Shown here piece after piece: positions 8,930-17,456 of a DNA stretch of 64,000 nucleotides. The position numbers and the translations under genes were made by a program. This stretch comes from an uncultured Lachnospiraceae bacterium (GTDB taxonomy: Bacteria > Bacillota > Clostridia > Lachnospirales > Lachnospiraceae), in assembly GCA_910586955.1 (NCBI GenBank), contig CAJUMM010000004.1:1-64000 (forward strand). Reading direction: 5' to 3'. The notes under the pieces were generated by a model. The model made no database searches and was not told where the DNA came from. It worked only from the letters and a program-made list of their open reading frames with translations. How positions within the stretch are numbered: the first letter of the stretch is position 1; each line of letters starts with the position of its first letter.

Positions 8930-9014
8930 ATTTACTTTTATTTATTTCTTTTATTAATTACTTAATTACGTTAAGTCTTAATACAAGATTACACGATCAA
9001 ATCTATTTTGTCAA
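8930..9014 (-). promoter_or_regulatory. AT-rich control region of the ROK/sugar operon
   Basis: The gap between the ROK gene and the CtpA terminator is very AT-rich. It contains a TTGACA on the minus strand (9009-9014) with a weak TAATCT 17 nt downstream. It also holds the inverted repeat TTAAGTCTTAA (8971-8981) and two TTAATTA units beside it. Repeats between promoter and gene are where a ROK repressor would bind. Exact promoter and operator are uncertain. Confidence 0.4.
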
Positions 9015-9031
9015 TGGTAAATTTTAAAAAA

Positions 9032-9069
9032 GCCGTAAAATAAGGTCTGCCATCACCTTATTTTACGGC
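9032..9069 (-). terminator. Intrinsic terminator of the ctpA operon
   Basis: A perfect 15-bp stem with an 8-nt loop follows the ctpA stop. On the minus strand the stem is followed by TTTTTTAAAA. It separates the division cluster from the ROK operon. Confidence 0.85.
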
Positions 9070-9095
9070 CTTCGCTTTTTCCTCAGGCTTTGTCT

Positions 9096-10325
9096 TTATT
9101 CCGCTCCCAGTACCTCCAGTGCCTTCTGAAGCTGATTGTCTTCCTCCTTGGGGATTACCACGTCATTTTTCAGGCTCTTCTCCAGCTCCACTTCCACATC
9201 CGGCTCAATACCGATTCCGTGAATGTTGTTCCCTGCAGGCGTATAGTATTTGGAAACCGTCAGCTTTACCGCCGTTCCGTCGCTCATGGGATAAATTTTC
9301 TGTACAATTCCTTTGCCATAAGTAGTGGTTCCCACCAGGGTGCCTGCGCCATAATCTTTGATGGCCCCTGCAAAGATCTCCGATGCACTGGCGCTGTTTC
9401 CGTTGATCAGCACGGCCATAGGCTTGTCAAAGAAGTGCTCCCCGTCCGAGCTTTCCTCTTCCCGGTTGCCGTATTTATCCTCCGTGTAAACCAGAAGCCC
9501 CTCCGGAAGCAGGCGGTCCAGGATGGCACACACGCTGGACACCAGGCCTCCGCCATTGTTCCTGAGATCTACAATCAGGGCTTTCATCCCCTGGGCCTCC
9601 AGATCATCCATAGCCTCCAGAAACTGTTCTGTGGTCACATCGTCAAAAGAGGTAATGGCAATATATCCCACCTGTCCTTCCAGCATCTCATGATTGACTG
9701 TGGGAACCTCAATGGTTCTCCGCTCCGTCTCAAAGTCCAGATAGTCTCTCTCACCATCCCGCACTACGGAGATTACCGTGGTGGTATGTTCTTCCCCTTT
9801 GATCAGGGATACGACTTTTGTTAAATCTTCCCCCGTCACTTCCACACCGTCCACCTGATAGAGGATATCCCCCGGCAAAAGCCCCGCCTCCATAGCCGGA
9901 GAGCCTTCAAATATCCGCACAATGGTGACAATGCCCGTGGACATATTCTGGGAAATCTCCACGCCGATTCCGCAGTAGCTGCCATAGGTGGAGTCCAGCA
10001 TACTCTGATACTCCTCCTGGGTATAATAGGCCGCATAGGTATCCCCCAGTCCCGCAATGGTCCCCTTAAAGAGATAGTTCTCCACCCGTTCCGGATCAAT
10101 TTCGTCCAGATAGTACAGCTCAATAAGCTTCTGCATCTCCTCCAGCTTCTTCTGGACTTGGGAATCGGTCAGCTCCAGGACGCCGGCCGCCCCGGCCTTC
10201 CTCTGGGCACGGTCCAGCATCTGGCGGCCGAAAACCATGGCCTCCATAACCACCAGCATGATGACTACACCTATCGCAAGCCCCTTCCAAAACTGCTTCC
10301 TCTCACTTTGTTTCCTCTCGTCCAT
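9096..10325 (-). CDS. ctpA: S41 carboxy-terminal processing protease
   Basis: A 409-residue membrane-anchored serine protease of family S41. A single transmembrane segment (about residues 13-32) places the rest outside the cell. A PDZ domain (about 115-185, CGIGVEISQN... DILYQVDGVEV) precedes the protease domain. The catalytic pair is Ser313 in GNSASASEI and Lys338 in TYGKG, spaced 25 residues apart as in tail-specific proteases. It ends the ftsE-ftsX-M23-ctpA cluster. In other Firmicutes, CtpA-type proteases trim or degrade cell-wall hydrolases and their regulators, so the M23 protein encoded upstream is a plausible substrate (inference). Confidence 0.92.
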   Translation of the reverse strand: MDERKQSERKQFWKGLAIGVVIMLVVMEAMVFGRQMLDRAQRKAGAAGVLELTDSQVQKKLEEMQKLIELYYLDEIDPERVENYLFKGTIAGLGDTYAAYYTQEEYQSMLDSTYGSYCGIGVEISQNMSTGIVTIVRIFEGSPAMEAGLLPGDILYQVDGVEVTGEDLTKVVSLIKGEEHTTTVISVVRDGERDYLDFETERRTIEVPTVNHEMLEGQVGYIAITSFDDVTTEQFLEAMDDLEAQGMKALIVDLRNNGGGLVSSVCAILDRLLPEGLLVYTEDKYGNREEESSDGEHFFDKPMAVLINGNSASASEIFAGAIKDYGAGTLVGTTTYGKGIVQKIYPMSDGTAVKLTVSKYYTPAGNNIHGIGIEPDVEVELEKSLKNDVVIPKEEDNQLQKALEVLGAE

Positions 10326-10452
10326 ATGTTTCCTCTTCTCCGATCCTGCAAATTCTCCCTCTGAGCACTTCCCTGATCAGGCCGCAGGCCGGAGCAGTTC
10401 CTTGCACCTGCCCCGACCTGCTTTGCAGCTTCTTTGTTTAATATACGCCGTT

Positions 10453-11721
10453 TTACCCCACATAATTCCGGGGATTCACATATGCGCCGTTTACCATCAC
10501 ACCGAAATGCAGATGGGGACCGGTAGAGAATCCGGTGGACCCCACCGCCGCAATGGTCTGGCCCTGGGATACCATCTCTCCCTCGGACACATAGAGGGCC
10601 GAACAGTGCATGTATACCGTAGAAACCCCGTTTCCGTGGGAAATTACAATATAGTTCCCGGCTGAATAGCTGTATTTGGAGGTAGTCACCCTGCCGCTGG
10701 CACTGGCCAGAATGGAGGAACCTGTAGACGCTCCGATATCAATTCCGTTGTGATTGGCCGTTGCACCCGGCATAGGTATCTCCCGCATCCCGAAATCGCT
10801 GGTAATCCGCCGGCTGCTGGGACAGGGCCAGAGAAAGCCGGAGGCTCCTCCGTCTCCGTCTTCCGCCCGGGCATTGGCTAAGGCTGCGGCCGCAATCTGG
10901 GCCTCCAGTTCTTTCAGAAGGCGTTCCTGCTCCTCCAGATCCTCCTGGAAGGCCTGAGCCTCCCCGCTCTGGTTGTTAATTTCGTTCTGATAACTCTGAA
11001 TCTGGGCCGTCTTTGTCTGAATCAGGGCATCTACAGTCTCCTTCTGCTCCCTGGCAGCCTCCGCCATCAGATTCAGCTCTTCCTCCTCCGACTCCAGCAC
11101 AGCTTTCGTGGCGGCTATCCTCTCCTTCTGCGCTATGTACTGATCCAGCATACTCCGGTCATACCGGGACACTTCCGCCACATAGGTGGAACGGTTCAGG
11201 AAATCGCTCATGCTCTCCGCCGTCAGGAACAGTTCCAGATAAGAGGGTGTCCCATGTTCATACATATACTGAATCCGCAGCTTCATATCCTCATACTGCT
11301 TCTCTGAAATCCTCTGGGCCTCCTCAAGCTCCGCCTGTGTCCGGGAAATCTCCCCTCTTTTAACCTCAATTTCATCTGACAGCTTCTGAATCTGCTGGGC
11401 CAGCCCATTGGCCTCCTGATCCAGCTGGGCTATATAATTGTTCAGATCACTCTTCTGGTTCTCCAGATCCTTGATCTTGTTTTTCACATCCGCCAGCTCA
11501 GACTTGATGTTTTTGATTTTATCCAGGGTATCCTTCTTCTCTTCCTCCAGGCCGCTGGTATCAATCCACTCAAAATCCTTTTCTTTCCCGGAAGATTCCT
11601 CCTTCCCGGAGTCCTCTTTCTCGGAAGCTCTGGCCTGGAGCATGTCAGATGCAAAAACCGCTGTAAATACAAGCGCCACCAGCAAAAGGACGCTCATATA
11701 CCGTTTTCTCTTCCTCTTCAT
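10453..11721 (-). CDS. Coiled-coil M23 peptidoglycan hydrolase (PcsB/EnvC-like)
   Basis: A 422-residue secreted protein: signal segment at residues 8-28, a long coiled coil (about 50-265, with DLENQKSDLNNYIAQLDQEANG) and a C-terminal M23 domain. Metal ligands are intact: His and Asp in NHNGIDIG, and HLH in GPHLHFGV. It should therefore cut peptide cross-links, unlike EnvC of enterobacteria, which lost its metal site. Position directly after ftsX, plus the coiled coil, indicates control by FtsEX during division, as for PcsB and CwlO. I use the ATG at 11721 (AAGGGA upstream) rather than a TTG 33 nt earlier. Confidence 0.88.
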   Translation of the reverse strand: MKRKRKRYMSVLLLVALVFTAVFASDMLQARASEKEDSGKEESSGKEKDFEWIDTSGLEEEKKDTLDKIKNIKSELADVKNKIKDLENQKSDLNNYIAQLDQEANGLAQQIQKLSDEIEVKRGEISRTQAELEEAQRISEKQYEDMKLRIQYMYEHGTPSYLELFLTAESMSDFLNRSTYVAEVSRYDRSMLDQYIAQKERIAATKAVLESEEEELNLMAEAAREQKETVDALIQTKTAQIQSYQNEINNQSGEAQAFQEDLEEQERLLKELEAQIAAAALANARAEDGDGGASGFLWPCPSSRRITSDFGMREIPMPGATANHNGIDIGASTGSSILASASGRVTTSKYSYSAGNYIVISHGNGVSTVYMHCSALYVSEGEMVSQGQTIAAVGSTGFSTGPHLHFGVMVNGAYVNPRNYVG

Positions 11722-11750
11722 ACCAAATTCCCTTTTCTTATTCCGGCGGG

Positions 11751-12659
11751 TCAAACTTTCAAATGCTTTCTTATGGTAAAGAAGCTCCCAAAAAATCCGA
11801 TTCCCACTCCCAGGATCATCCCAACCGGAAGCAAGGTGCGGAACATCTCCTCCACAGACAGGAACTGCAAAAGCCCCGTGAGGATATTGAACTCACCGCT
11901 CACATAGCTTACCAGCTTCGTATAAAGCGCATACAAAAGGGACAGCGGAATCACCGCTCCGATAATTCCGATTAAAATCCCCTCTATCACAAATGGAGCT
12001 TTCACGAAAGAGTTCGTAGCCCCGATGAGCTTCATAATGGCAATTTCCTCCTTCCGGACGGAAATTCCGATAGTGACCGTATTGCTGATCAGAAACACGG
12101 AAACACAGAGAAGCAGGATAATAATAGCAATAGAGATATATCCAATCAGCACATTAAAATTGCTGAGAATATCCGCAACCTCCGCAGACTTGTTGATCCT
12201 GCCTACGCCTTCTACAGACTCCAGATAATCTACCAGGCCGCTCTGCATGGACACATCTGCCAGGAAAACCTCATAATGGGCCTGGTTGGCCAGAGGATTG
12301 TCATCTGCAAACCCTTCCGCCAGCTCCGGTTTCTCTTTAAAATATACCAGCTTGTACTGATCCCAGGTCTCCTCTGCGGTGACAAACCGCATCTCGGACA
12401 CCTCTTCCCGGACACGGATTTTTTCTCCGATAGCATCCATCTCTTCCTGGGAAAGGCCCTCGTCAAAAAAGACGGTTACTGCCACGCCCTTCTCCGCTTC
12501 CTTCACCATATGCTGGAAATTCTCCACAATGCAGAAAAAGATGCCAAACAGGAAAATACAGGCAGACATAGTAGCAACGGAGGCCAGGGAAAACATTTTA
12601 TTTCTCCAAATATTTTTAACGCCCTGCTTCAGGCAGTAGCCAATGGTACTAATTCTCAT
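11751..12659 (-). CDS. ftsX: Cell-division ABC transporter permease FtsX
   Basis: A 302-residue FtsX. The N-terminal cytoplasmic stretch IGYCLKQGVKNIWRNKMFS is characteristic. Four transmembrane segments follow, with a large extracellular loop after the first (about residues 50-165) that would contact the coiled coil of the M23 hydrolase. The ATG at 12659 overlaps the ftsE end by 11 nt; a longer in-frame start lies wholly inside ftsE and is rejected. FtsX does not transport but transmits ATP-driven movement from FtsE across the membrane to activate wall cleavage. Confidence 0.93.
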   Translation of the reverse strand: MRISTIGYCLKQGVKNIWRNKMFSLASVATMSACIFLFGIFFCIVENFQHMVKEAEKGVAVTVFFDEGLSQEEMDAIGEKIRVREEVSEMRFVTAEETWDQYKLVYFKEKPELAEGFADDNPLANQAHYEVFLADVSMQSGLVDYLESVEGVGRINKSAEVADILSNFNVLIGYISIAIIILLLCVSVFLISNTVTIGISVRKEEIAIMKLIGATNSFVKAPFVIEGILIGIIGAVIPLSLLYALYTKLVSYVSGEFNILTGLLQFLSVEEMFRTLLPVGMILGVGIGFFGSFFTIRKHLKV

Positions 12660-13338
12660 GCTGCGTATACCCAGCTTTGCGCTCGTCACTGATAATGACG
12701 CCTTTGTGCATTGCAATTACCCGCTTCTTCATCTGATCTACAATCTCCTGATTATGTGTTACCACAAGCACCGTGGTCCCCCGCTCATTGATAGTTTCCA
12801 GAAGTTTCATAATCTCCTTGGAATTTTTCGGATCCAGATTTCCCGTGGGCTCGTCTGCCAGCAGGATATTGGGCCGGTTGACCAAAGCCCTTGCCAGGGC
12901 CACTCTCTGCTGCTCCCCGCCGGAAAGCTGTTTGGGATAAGATTTGTACTTTTCCGCCAGGCCCACCAGGGAAAGCATCATAGGAACATTTTTGCGGATC
13001 TGTTTGGAAGGCGTAATCACCACCCTCTGGGCAAAGGCAATATTTTCATAGACATTCCGATCTTTCAGCAGGCGGAAATCCTGAAATACCACTCCGATCT
13101 TGCGGCGGTATTTGGGAATGGCACGCTGCTTCATCTTATTTAAGTTAATCCCGTTTACTTTGATGGTTCCGGAAGTGGGATTCAGCTCTTTGAGCAGCAG
13201 CTTAATGAGCGTAGACTTTCCGGATCCGCTGTCCCCCACAATAAAGACAAACTCACCCTTGTCAATGTGCAGGGAAACGCCGTTCAGGGCATGGACGCCC
13301 GTGGAATAGGCTTTCGTCACATTCTCCAAATCGATCAT
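12649..13338 (-). CDS. ftsE: Cell-division ATP-binding protein FtsE
   Basis: A 229-residue ABC ATPase with Walker A GDSGSGKST (34-42), signature LSGGEQQR and Walker B LLADEPTGNLD, all intact. Length and the start MIDLENVTKAYSTGVHALNGVSL are typical of FtsE. It is preceded by GGAGAG. It partners the overlapping ftsX, and the complex controls the downstream M23 hydrolase at the septum or side wall. A CdaR/PucR-type regulator gene lies 45 nt upstream on the same strand. Confidence 0.95.
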   Translation of the reverse strand: MIDLENVTKAYSTGVHALNGVSLHIDKGEFVFIVGDSGSGKSTLIKLLLKELNPTSGTIKVNGINLNKMKQRAIPKYRRKIGVVFQDFRLLKDRNVYENIAFAQRVVITPSKQIRKNVPMMLSLVGLAEKYKSYPKQLSGGEQQRVALARALVNRPNILLADEPTGNLDPKNSKEIMKLLETINERGTTVLVVTHNQEIVDQMKKRVIAMHKGVIISDERKAGYTQHEN

Positions 13339-13383
13339 TTTTTCTCTCCTCAGTACATTCTTTTTAAGCTTTTGTGTATTCTC

Positions 13384-14472
13384 CTAGTAATCCATGGTCT
13401 CCATATATTTCATATATTTTACCACCATCAGGGCAATCTTAAAGGTGATGGCATCCTCAAACACCCGCAGATCAAGCCCCGTGCTCTTCTGCAGCTTATC
13501 CAGACGGTACACCAGCGTATTCCGGTGAATGTAAAGCTGGCGGGATGTCTCAGAAACATTCAGGCTGTTCTCAAAGAATTTATTGATGGTAGTCAAGGTC
13601 TCCTCATCAAAGTCATCGGGGGATTTCCCGTCGAAGATTTCCCGGATAAACATTTTGCACAGAGGAATGGGAAGCTGATAGATGAGACGCCCGATTCCCA
13701 GAGTGCTGTAAGCCACAATGTCCCTGTCCTCGAAGAAAATCTTCCCCACATCCAAAGCCATCCGGGCCTCTTTGTAGGAGCGGGATACCTCCTTAATCTC
13801 GCCCACAATGGTTCCGTAAGCAATGCGGACCTGCTCTTCCCCCTCTGATACCAGAAGGTCCTTAATCACCTTCGCCGTCTTATAAAGCTCCGGATAACCT
13901 TCCCCTTCTCCCAGCTCCTTTACCACAATGATATTCTTCTCGTCCACCGCCGTTATAAAATCTTTGGACTTGGTGCCAAAGAGTGCCCGCACGCTCTCCA
14001 GGGAAGCGCTGTCCTTCTCCCTGCCCGTCTCAATGGTATAAACCGCCCTGCGCACCTCTGTCTGAATGTGCAGTTTCTTGGCCCGGTTATAGATATCCAC
14101 CAAAAGCAGGTTATCCAGAAGCAGATTCTTGATAAAGTTATCTTTATCAAAGCGCTCCTTGTAAGCTACCAAGAGATTTTGAATCTGAAAGACCGCAATC
14201 TTTCCAATCATGTAGGCATCTTCACTGCCGCCGTTGATCAGCAGAATGTATTCCAGCTGGTTTTCATCAAAAACTTTAAAAAACTGAAACCCCTGGATTA
14301 CCTGGCTGTCAGCCGGAGAATCAATAAATGCCAGAACGGATCCCGTATATGCCTCCGCTTCGGGAAATGTAGATGCAAGCACTTTTCCCTCCGTGTCGAT
14401 AATACACAAATCAATTCTGGTAATTCCTTTTAGTCCCTCAATGGTGTTCTGCAGTATCTGATTTGAAATCAT
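13384..14472 (-). CDS. PucR/CdaR-family regulator
   Basis: A 362-residue protein with an N-terminal sensory region, where MIGKIAVFQIQNLL suggests a long helix. A GGDEF-like CdaR middle part (EVSRSYKEARMALDVGKIFF) follows, then a PucR-type helix-turn-helix at the C-terminus (NVSETSRQLYIHRNTLVYRLDKLQ). Family members such as CdaR respond to sugar diacids or purine catabolites. The ligand here is unknown, and its location 45 nt before ftsE is functionally puzzling. The start at 14472 has GGAG at 6-7 nt; an upstream extension is not favoured. Confidence 0.82.
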   Translation of the reverse strand: MISNQILQNTIEGLKGITRIDLCIIDTEGKVLASTFPEAEAYTGSVLAFIDSPADSQVIQGFQFFKVFDENQLEYILLINGGSEDAYMIGKIAVFQIQNLLVAYKERFDKDNFIKNLLLDNLLLVDIYNRAKKLHIQTEVRRAVYTIETGREKDSASLESVRALFGTKSKDFITAVDEKNIIVVKELGEGEGYPELYKTAKVIKDLLVSEGEEQVRIAYGTIVGEIKEVSRSYKEARMALDVGKIFFEDRDIVAYSTLGIGRLIYQLPIPLCKMFIREIFDGKSPDDFDEETLTTINKFFENSLNVSETSRQLYIHRNTLVYRLDKLQKSTGLDLRVFEDAITFKIALMVVKYMKYMETMDY

Positions 14473-14627
14473 AACGTTCTCCGCTCCTTTGCTCCTACTA
14501 TTTTGTGCATATCGCCAGACTTTCTCCCAAAGCCTTTCCGGCAATATATACAATCAAAAAACCCCATTTTTTCTCTAAAACAAAAATACCTAATCTATAT
14601 ATTAATGCAAAACCACAAAAAAGAAAA

Positions 14628-14659
14628 GAGGAAATGCAATTTTTTTTATGCACTTCCTC
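14628..14659 (-). terminator. Terminator after yitT
   Basis: An 11-bp stem (GAGGAAGTGCA with TGCATTTCCTC on the minus strand, one G-U) encloses an A-rich loop. It is followed by TTTTCTTTTTTG. It lies just after the yitT stop and before the PucR-type gene. Confidence 0.8.
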
Positions 14660-14721
14660 ACCTATTTCTGCAGATTCCACCAAAATTTCCCTATACATAG
14701 TTCACAAAAGGAAAAATATGG

Positions 14722-15591
14722 TTATTTCGCCTCAATAAACCCCTCTCCCAGTACCTCCCGCACGTCGGACACAATAACGAATGCCCGGGGATCCGTCTTC
14801 AGAACCAGTTCTTTTAACCGCACAATCTGCTTGCGGGATACGACACAGAGAAGCATGCTGCGATCCTGGCCGGAGTACATGCCCCTGGCCGGGAGCCCGG
14901 TCACTCCCCGGCTCATCTCCTCCATCAGAACCTTAGACAACTCCTCCGGCCTGTCCGTAATCACGAAAGCCGCCTTGGAAAACTTCAGTCCCTCTATGAT
15001 GCCGTCGGATACTTTGGATACCAGGTAAATGGCAATAATAGCGTAGAGCGCCATGGAGACGCCGAACATATAGACGCCTGCCAGTACGATCAGGGCGTCC
15101 ACCACCTGCATAATCTCTGCAATACTGTAGTGCTTCCAGAAATGCTGGATGATGGCCGCAATTAAATCCGTACCCCCGGTGGTAGCCTGAGCCACAAAAA
15201 CCATTCCGATACCTGCTCCCATAATCACGCCGCCGTAAAGAGCGCTCAAAGTAAGATCCCCCTGGGCCAGGGGAATTACCGGCAGCACATAGAGCCAGAA
15301 CGACAGCATTACAGTGGCATACAGGGTTTTAACAAGATACCGGAACCCTTTAAGACGGACCGCAATCAGGAATACCGGCACGTTCAGGCACAGGTTCGTG
15401 ACAGCCAAAGGAACGCCGCCGGGCACAAGGGGCTCTGTAAGCTGCTTGATCATAATCGCCAAGCCGGAAAACCCGCCGGTTACCATTCCTGCCGGGTCAT
15501 AAACCGAGGCTATGGCAAAGGCCGTCAGTGCGGTTCCCCCTGTAATCAGCAGTACTTCTTTTATCACCTGGTTCCATTTCCCTTCTCTCAT
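14722..15591 (-). CDS. YitT-family membrane protein
   Basis: A 289-residue YitT/DUF161 protein. Five or six transmembrane helices occupy about residues 10-180, with GMVTGGFSGLAIMIK and ATTGGTDLIAAIIQ as family motifs. A cytoplasmic C-terminal DUF2179 domain (about 195-285, including RSMLLCVVSRKQIVRLKELV) follows; this has a nitrogen-regulatory-like fold. The biochemical role of the family is unknown. The gene has its own terminator and is divergent from the plus-strand gene at 15.7 kb. Confidence 0.9.
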   Translation of the reverse strand: MREGKWNQVIKEVLLITGGTALTAFAIASVYDPAGMVTGGFSGLAIMIKQLTEPLVPGGVPLAVTNLCLNVPVFLIAVRLKGFRYLVKTLYATVMLSFWLYVLPVIPLAQGDLTLSALYGGVIMGAGIGMVFVAQATTGGTDLIAAIIQHFWKHYSIAEIMQVVDALIVLAGVYMFGVSMALYAIIAIYLVSKVSDGIIEGLKFSKAAFVITDRPEELSKVLMEEMSRGVTGLPARGMYSGQDRSMLLCVVSRKQIVRLKELVLKTDPRAFVIVSDVREVLGEGFIEAK

Positions 15592-15714
15592 CCTCTGCCT
15601 CCCAATATTCTCCGCCGCTGTTTTTAGTCTGCACGAAATCTTCCTTCTTATGTGCGGGTTCCTGCCGTCATATTTTTCCCGTCCCCCTCATAAGCTGTAA
15701 CAATCGAAAAACAC

Positions 15715-15720
15715 AGGAGG
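15715..15720 (+). promoter_or_regulatory. Ribosome binding site that fixes a TTG start
   Basis: A perfect AGGAGG lies 8 nt before the TTG at 15729. No ATG or GTG with comparable support exists nearby, so the gene starts at TTG. Confidence 0.75.
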
Positions 15721-15728
15721 GACTTTCC

Positions 15729-16232
15729 TTGAGTTCAAAAACCAAAATCGTTGTCCTCCGCATGAAGGAGTTAATCTATACCGGCATTTTCGTGGCCCTG
15801 GGTATCCTTCTCATTCTCCTTCTGGTGTATATGTTTGCTCCCAGAAAAGAAGCAAAAGACGCACCCGATGCCACGGACGCCACCGATACCCCCATCCAAT
15901 ATGTTCCCGGCGTTTACACCTCTTCCATTATGCTGGGGGGCAGCGCTATTGACATTGCGGTAACTGTGGAGAAAGACGCCATCTCTTCTATACAGATGAT
16001 CAACGTCAGCGAAACCGTGGCAACTATGTATCCCCTGATGGAGCCTGCCGTAGAAAATCTGGCAGAACAGATTATCTCCTCCCAGTCTCTTGATAATATT
16101 ACATATCCGGAGGAAAATCAATACACCTCCATTGTAATACTGGACGCCGTGGGCCGTGCCCTGGATAAAGCCCGGGTAGAGGAAACCCCGGAAAAGGAGA
16201 CAAAAGACAGCAAGAAAGTGACGGAAGAATAG
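15729..16232 (+). CDS. Membrane-anchored FMN_bind-like protein lacking the flavinylation site
   Basis: A 167-residue protein with a short cytoplasmic start, one transmembrane helix (about 15-37), an Asp/Ala/Thr-rich linker and an extracellular domain. The domain follows the FMN_bind pattern: GVYTSSIMLGGSAIDIAVTV, then DAISSIQMINVSET, then YTSIVILDAVGRAL. In true members the last block reads SGATYTS, whose Thr carries covalent FMN. Here ENQYTS replaces it, so covalent flavin attachment is unlikely. Charged residues fill the tail. It is a single-gene transcript ending in a clear terminator. Its function is unknown; the domain assignment is by eye. Confidence 0.6.
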   Translation: MSSKTKIVVLRMKELIYTGIFVALGILLILLLVYMFAPRKEAKDAPDATDATDTPIQYVPGVYTSSIMLGGSAIDIAVTVEKDAISSIQMINVSETVATMYPLMEPAVENLAEQIISSQSLDNITYPEENQYTSIVILDAVGRALDKARVEETPEKETKDSKKVTEE

Positions 16233-16284
16233 CTCCAACTATATGTTTGTAGAGGAAGCCAATCAGACGCAGGAAATGCAAGGT

Positions 16285-16317
16285 GCTGCCGGAAACTCCG
16301 GCAGCGCCCTGTTTTTT
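16285..16317 (+). terminator. Terminator of the FMN_bind-like gene
   Basis: GCTGCCGGA pairs with TCCGGCAGC around a 3-nt loop. It is followed by GCCCTGTTTTTT on the plus strand. It lies between convergent genes. Confidence 0.8.
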
Positions 16318-16329
16318 ATACAACTATTC

Positions 16330-17364
16330 TCAATCTACAAAAACCGTATTGTACCGATCGATGCACTGGCTCAAAACATAGGAAAAATGCCCGCTGGAAC
16401 CTAAGGGCGCCCCGGAACCGCTCAAATCAAGAGGCTGCCCGCTTTCCACCTGCTTGATCATCCATTCCAGCGCCTGGATCAGGGAATCATAGAGTCCGTC
16501 AAAGGGACGGGAATTGCTCAGGGATTCCTTCATCAGCTGATCGTTGTCAGCCAGAGCCGTATCCAGATCCGCCACCACAGCCACAAGCTCGTCATGAAGC
16601 TCACGGATCCGCGTGAGATCTAATTCCGTGATATTCTCATCCGTAACACCCTGGTCATAAATTTCGTCCATGACCTCTTTGCCAATGGAAATTCCCCGGC
16701 TGGCATTATAGATAATCAGGTTTCCCTCCTCTTTCATCCGTTCTTCATCTTCGGCAGTTTTTGCCTCTCCCATCTCGGCAATCCCGTCCATATAATCATA
16801 GGCAAGAGGTGCAAAGGCCGCTGCAGCCTCATGGACGATTGCATGGTATTCCTTCGCTTTCTGATACTGGTTATCCGCATAGTCATTGCTGTCACTGATT
16901 TCCGAGAAAGTATCCATAAGCGCTCTTAAAGATTCCTCCATCTCTTTCACCAGTTCATCCAGATTCCCATAGTCCGGCTCCATCTCTGCAAGCTGCAGGC
17001 AGTCGTCTAAAATATCGCTGTTTTTGCCGTAGATGCGGTATCCATAGGTAAGGCCTGTGTCGGGAAGCATAGAAAATTCCTCTTCGTCCGCAACCACCTG
17101 GTAATAATACCCAATATCATCCAGAATAACAACAATATCGTTGTTCAGCTCCACATAATAATTATACTTGATTAAATCCATCTGCTCAGGAGAAATTTCC
17201 GGTTCCTCTTCCCCTGCCGGTTCCGCTTCTTCCGAAGCCGGCCGTTCCGGCTCCTCCACCGGCGCATTGGAAACCGGCTCCTCCTCCACCTTCTTTTTGC
17301 ACCCGGACAAAACAAGCGCAAGGGCCAAAATAGCGGCCGTTCTTCTTATCACATGTCTGCTCAT
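16330..17364 (-). CDS. DUF3829-like lipoprotein
   Basis: A 344-residue secreted protein with lipobox LVLSGC (Cys22), then a Glu/Pro-rich linker to about residue 60, then a helical domain. The pattern YNYYVELNNDIV... resembles DUF3829 (YiiG-like) proteins, whose function is not known. The mature domain is rich in acidic residues and predicted long helices. A minus-strand TATAAT with an extended TG (17401-17406) lies 37 nt upstream and probably starts a single-gene transcript. The family call is by pattern only. Confidence 0.55.
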   Translation of the reverse strand: MSRHVIRRTAAILALALVLSGCKKKVEEEPVSNAPVEEPERPASEEAEPAGEEEPEISPEQMDLIKYNYYVELNNDIVVILDDIGYYYQVVADEEEFSMLPDTGLTYGYRIYGKNSDILDDCLQLAEMEPDYGNLDELVKEMEESLRALMDTFSEISDSNDYADNQYQKAKEYHAIVHEAAAAFAPLAYDYMDGIAEMGEAKTAEDEERMKEEGNLIIYNASRGISIGKEVMDEIYDQGVTDENITELDLTRIRELHDELVAVVADLDTALADNDQLMKESLSNSRPFDGLYDSLIQALEWMIKQVESGQPLDLSGSGAPLGSSGHFSYVLSQCIDRYNTVFVD

Positions 17365-17400
17365 AATTTTCCCCCTTGGTATTTATAATATTTAGAAAAT

Positions 17401-17406
17401 ATTATA
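17401..17406 (-). promoter_or_regulatory. Extended -10 promoter of the lipoprotein gene
   Basis: TATAAT preceded by TGC on the minus strand gives an extended -10. The -35 region is weak (TGTACG at 17 nt). Confidence 0.45.
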
Positions 17407-17456
17407 GCAGAAATCCGGGAACCCGTACAGGGTATTTTCGCAAACAGGCAGAGACT

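Noticed and set aside
10326..10452. Possible terminator between the M23 gene and ctpA
   Set aside because: Only short GC stems without a U-run are seen; the genes are probably co-transcribed.
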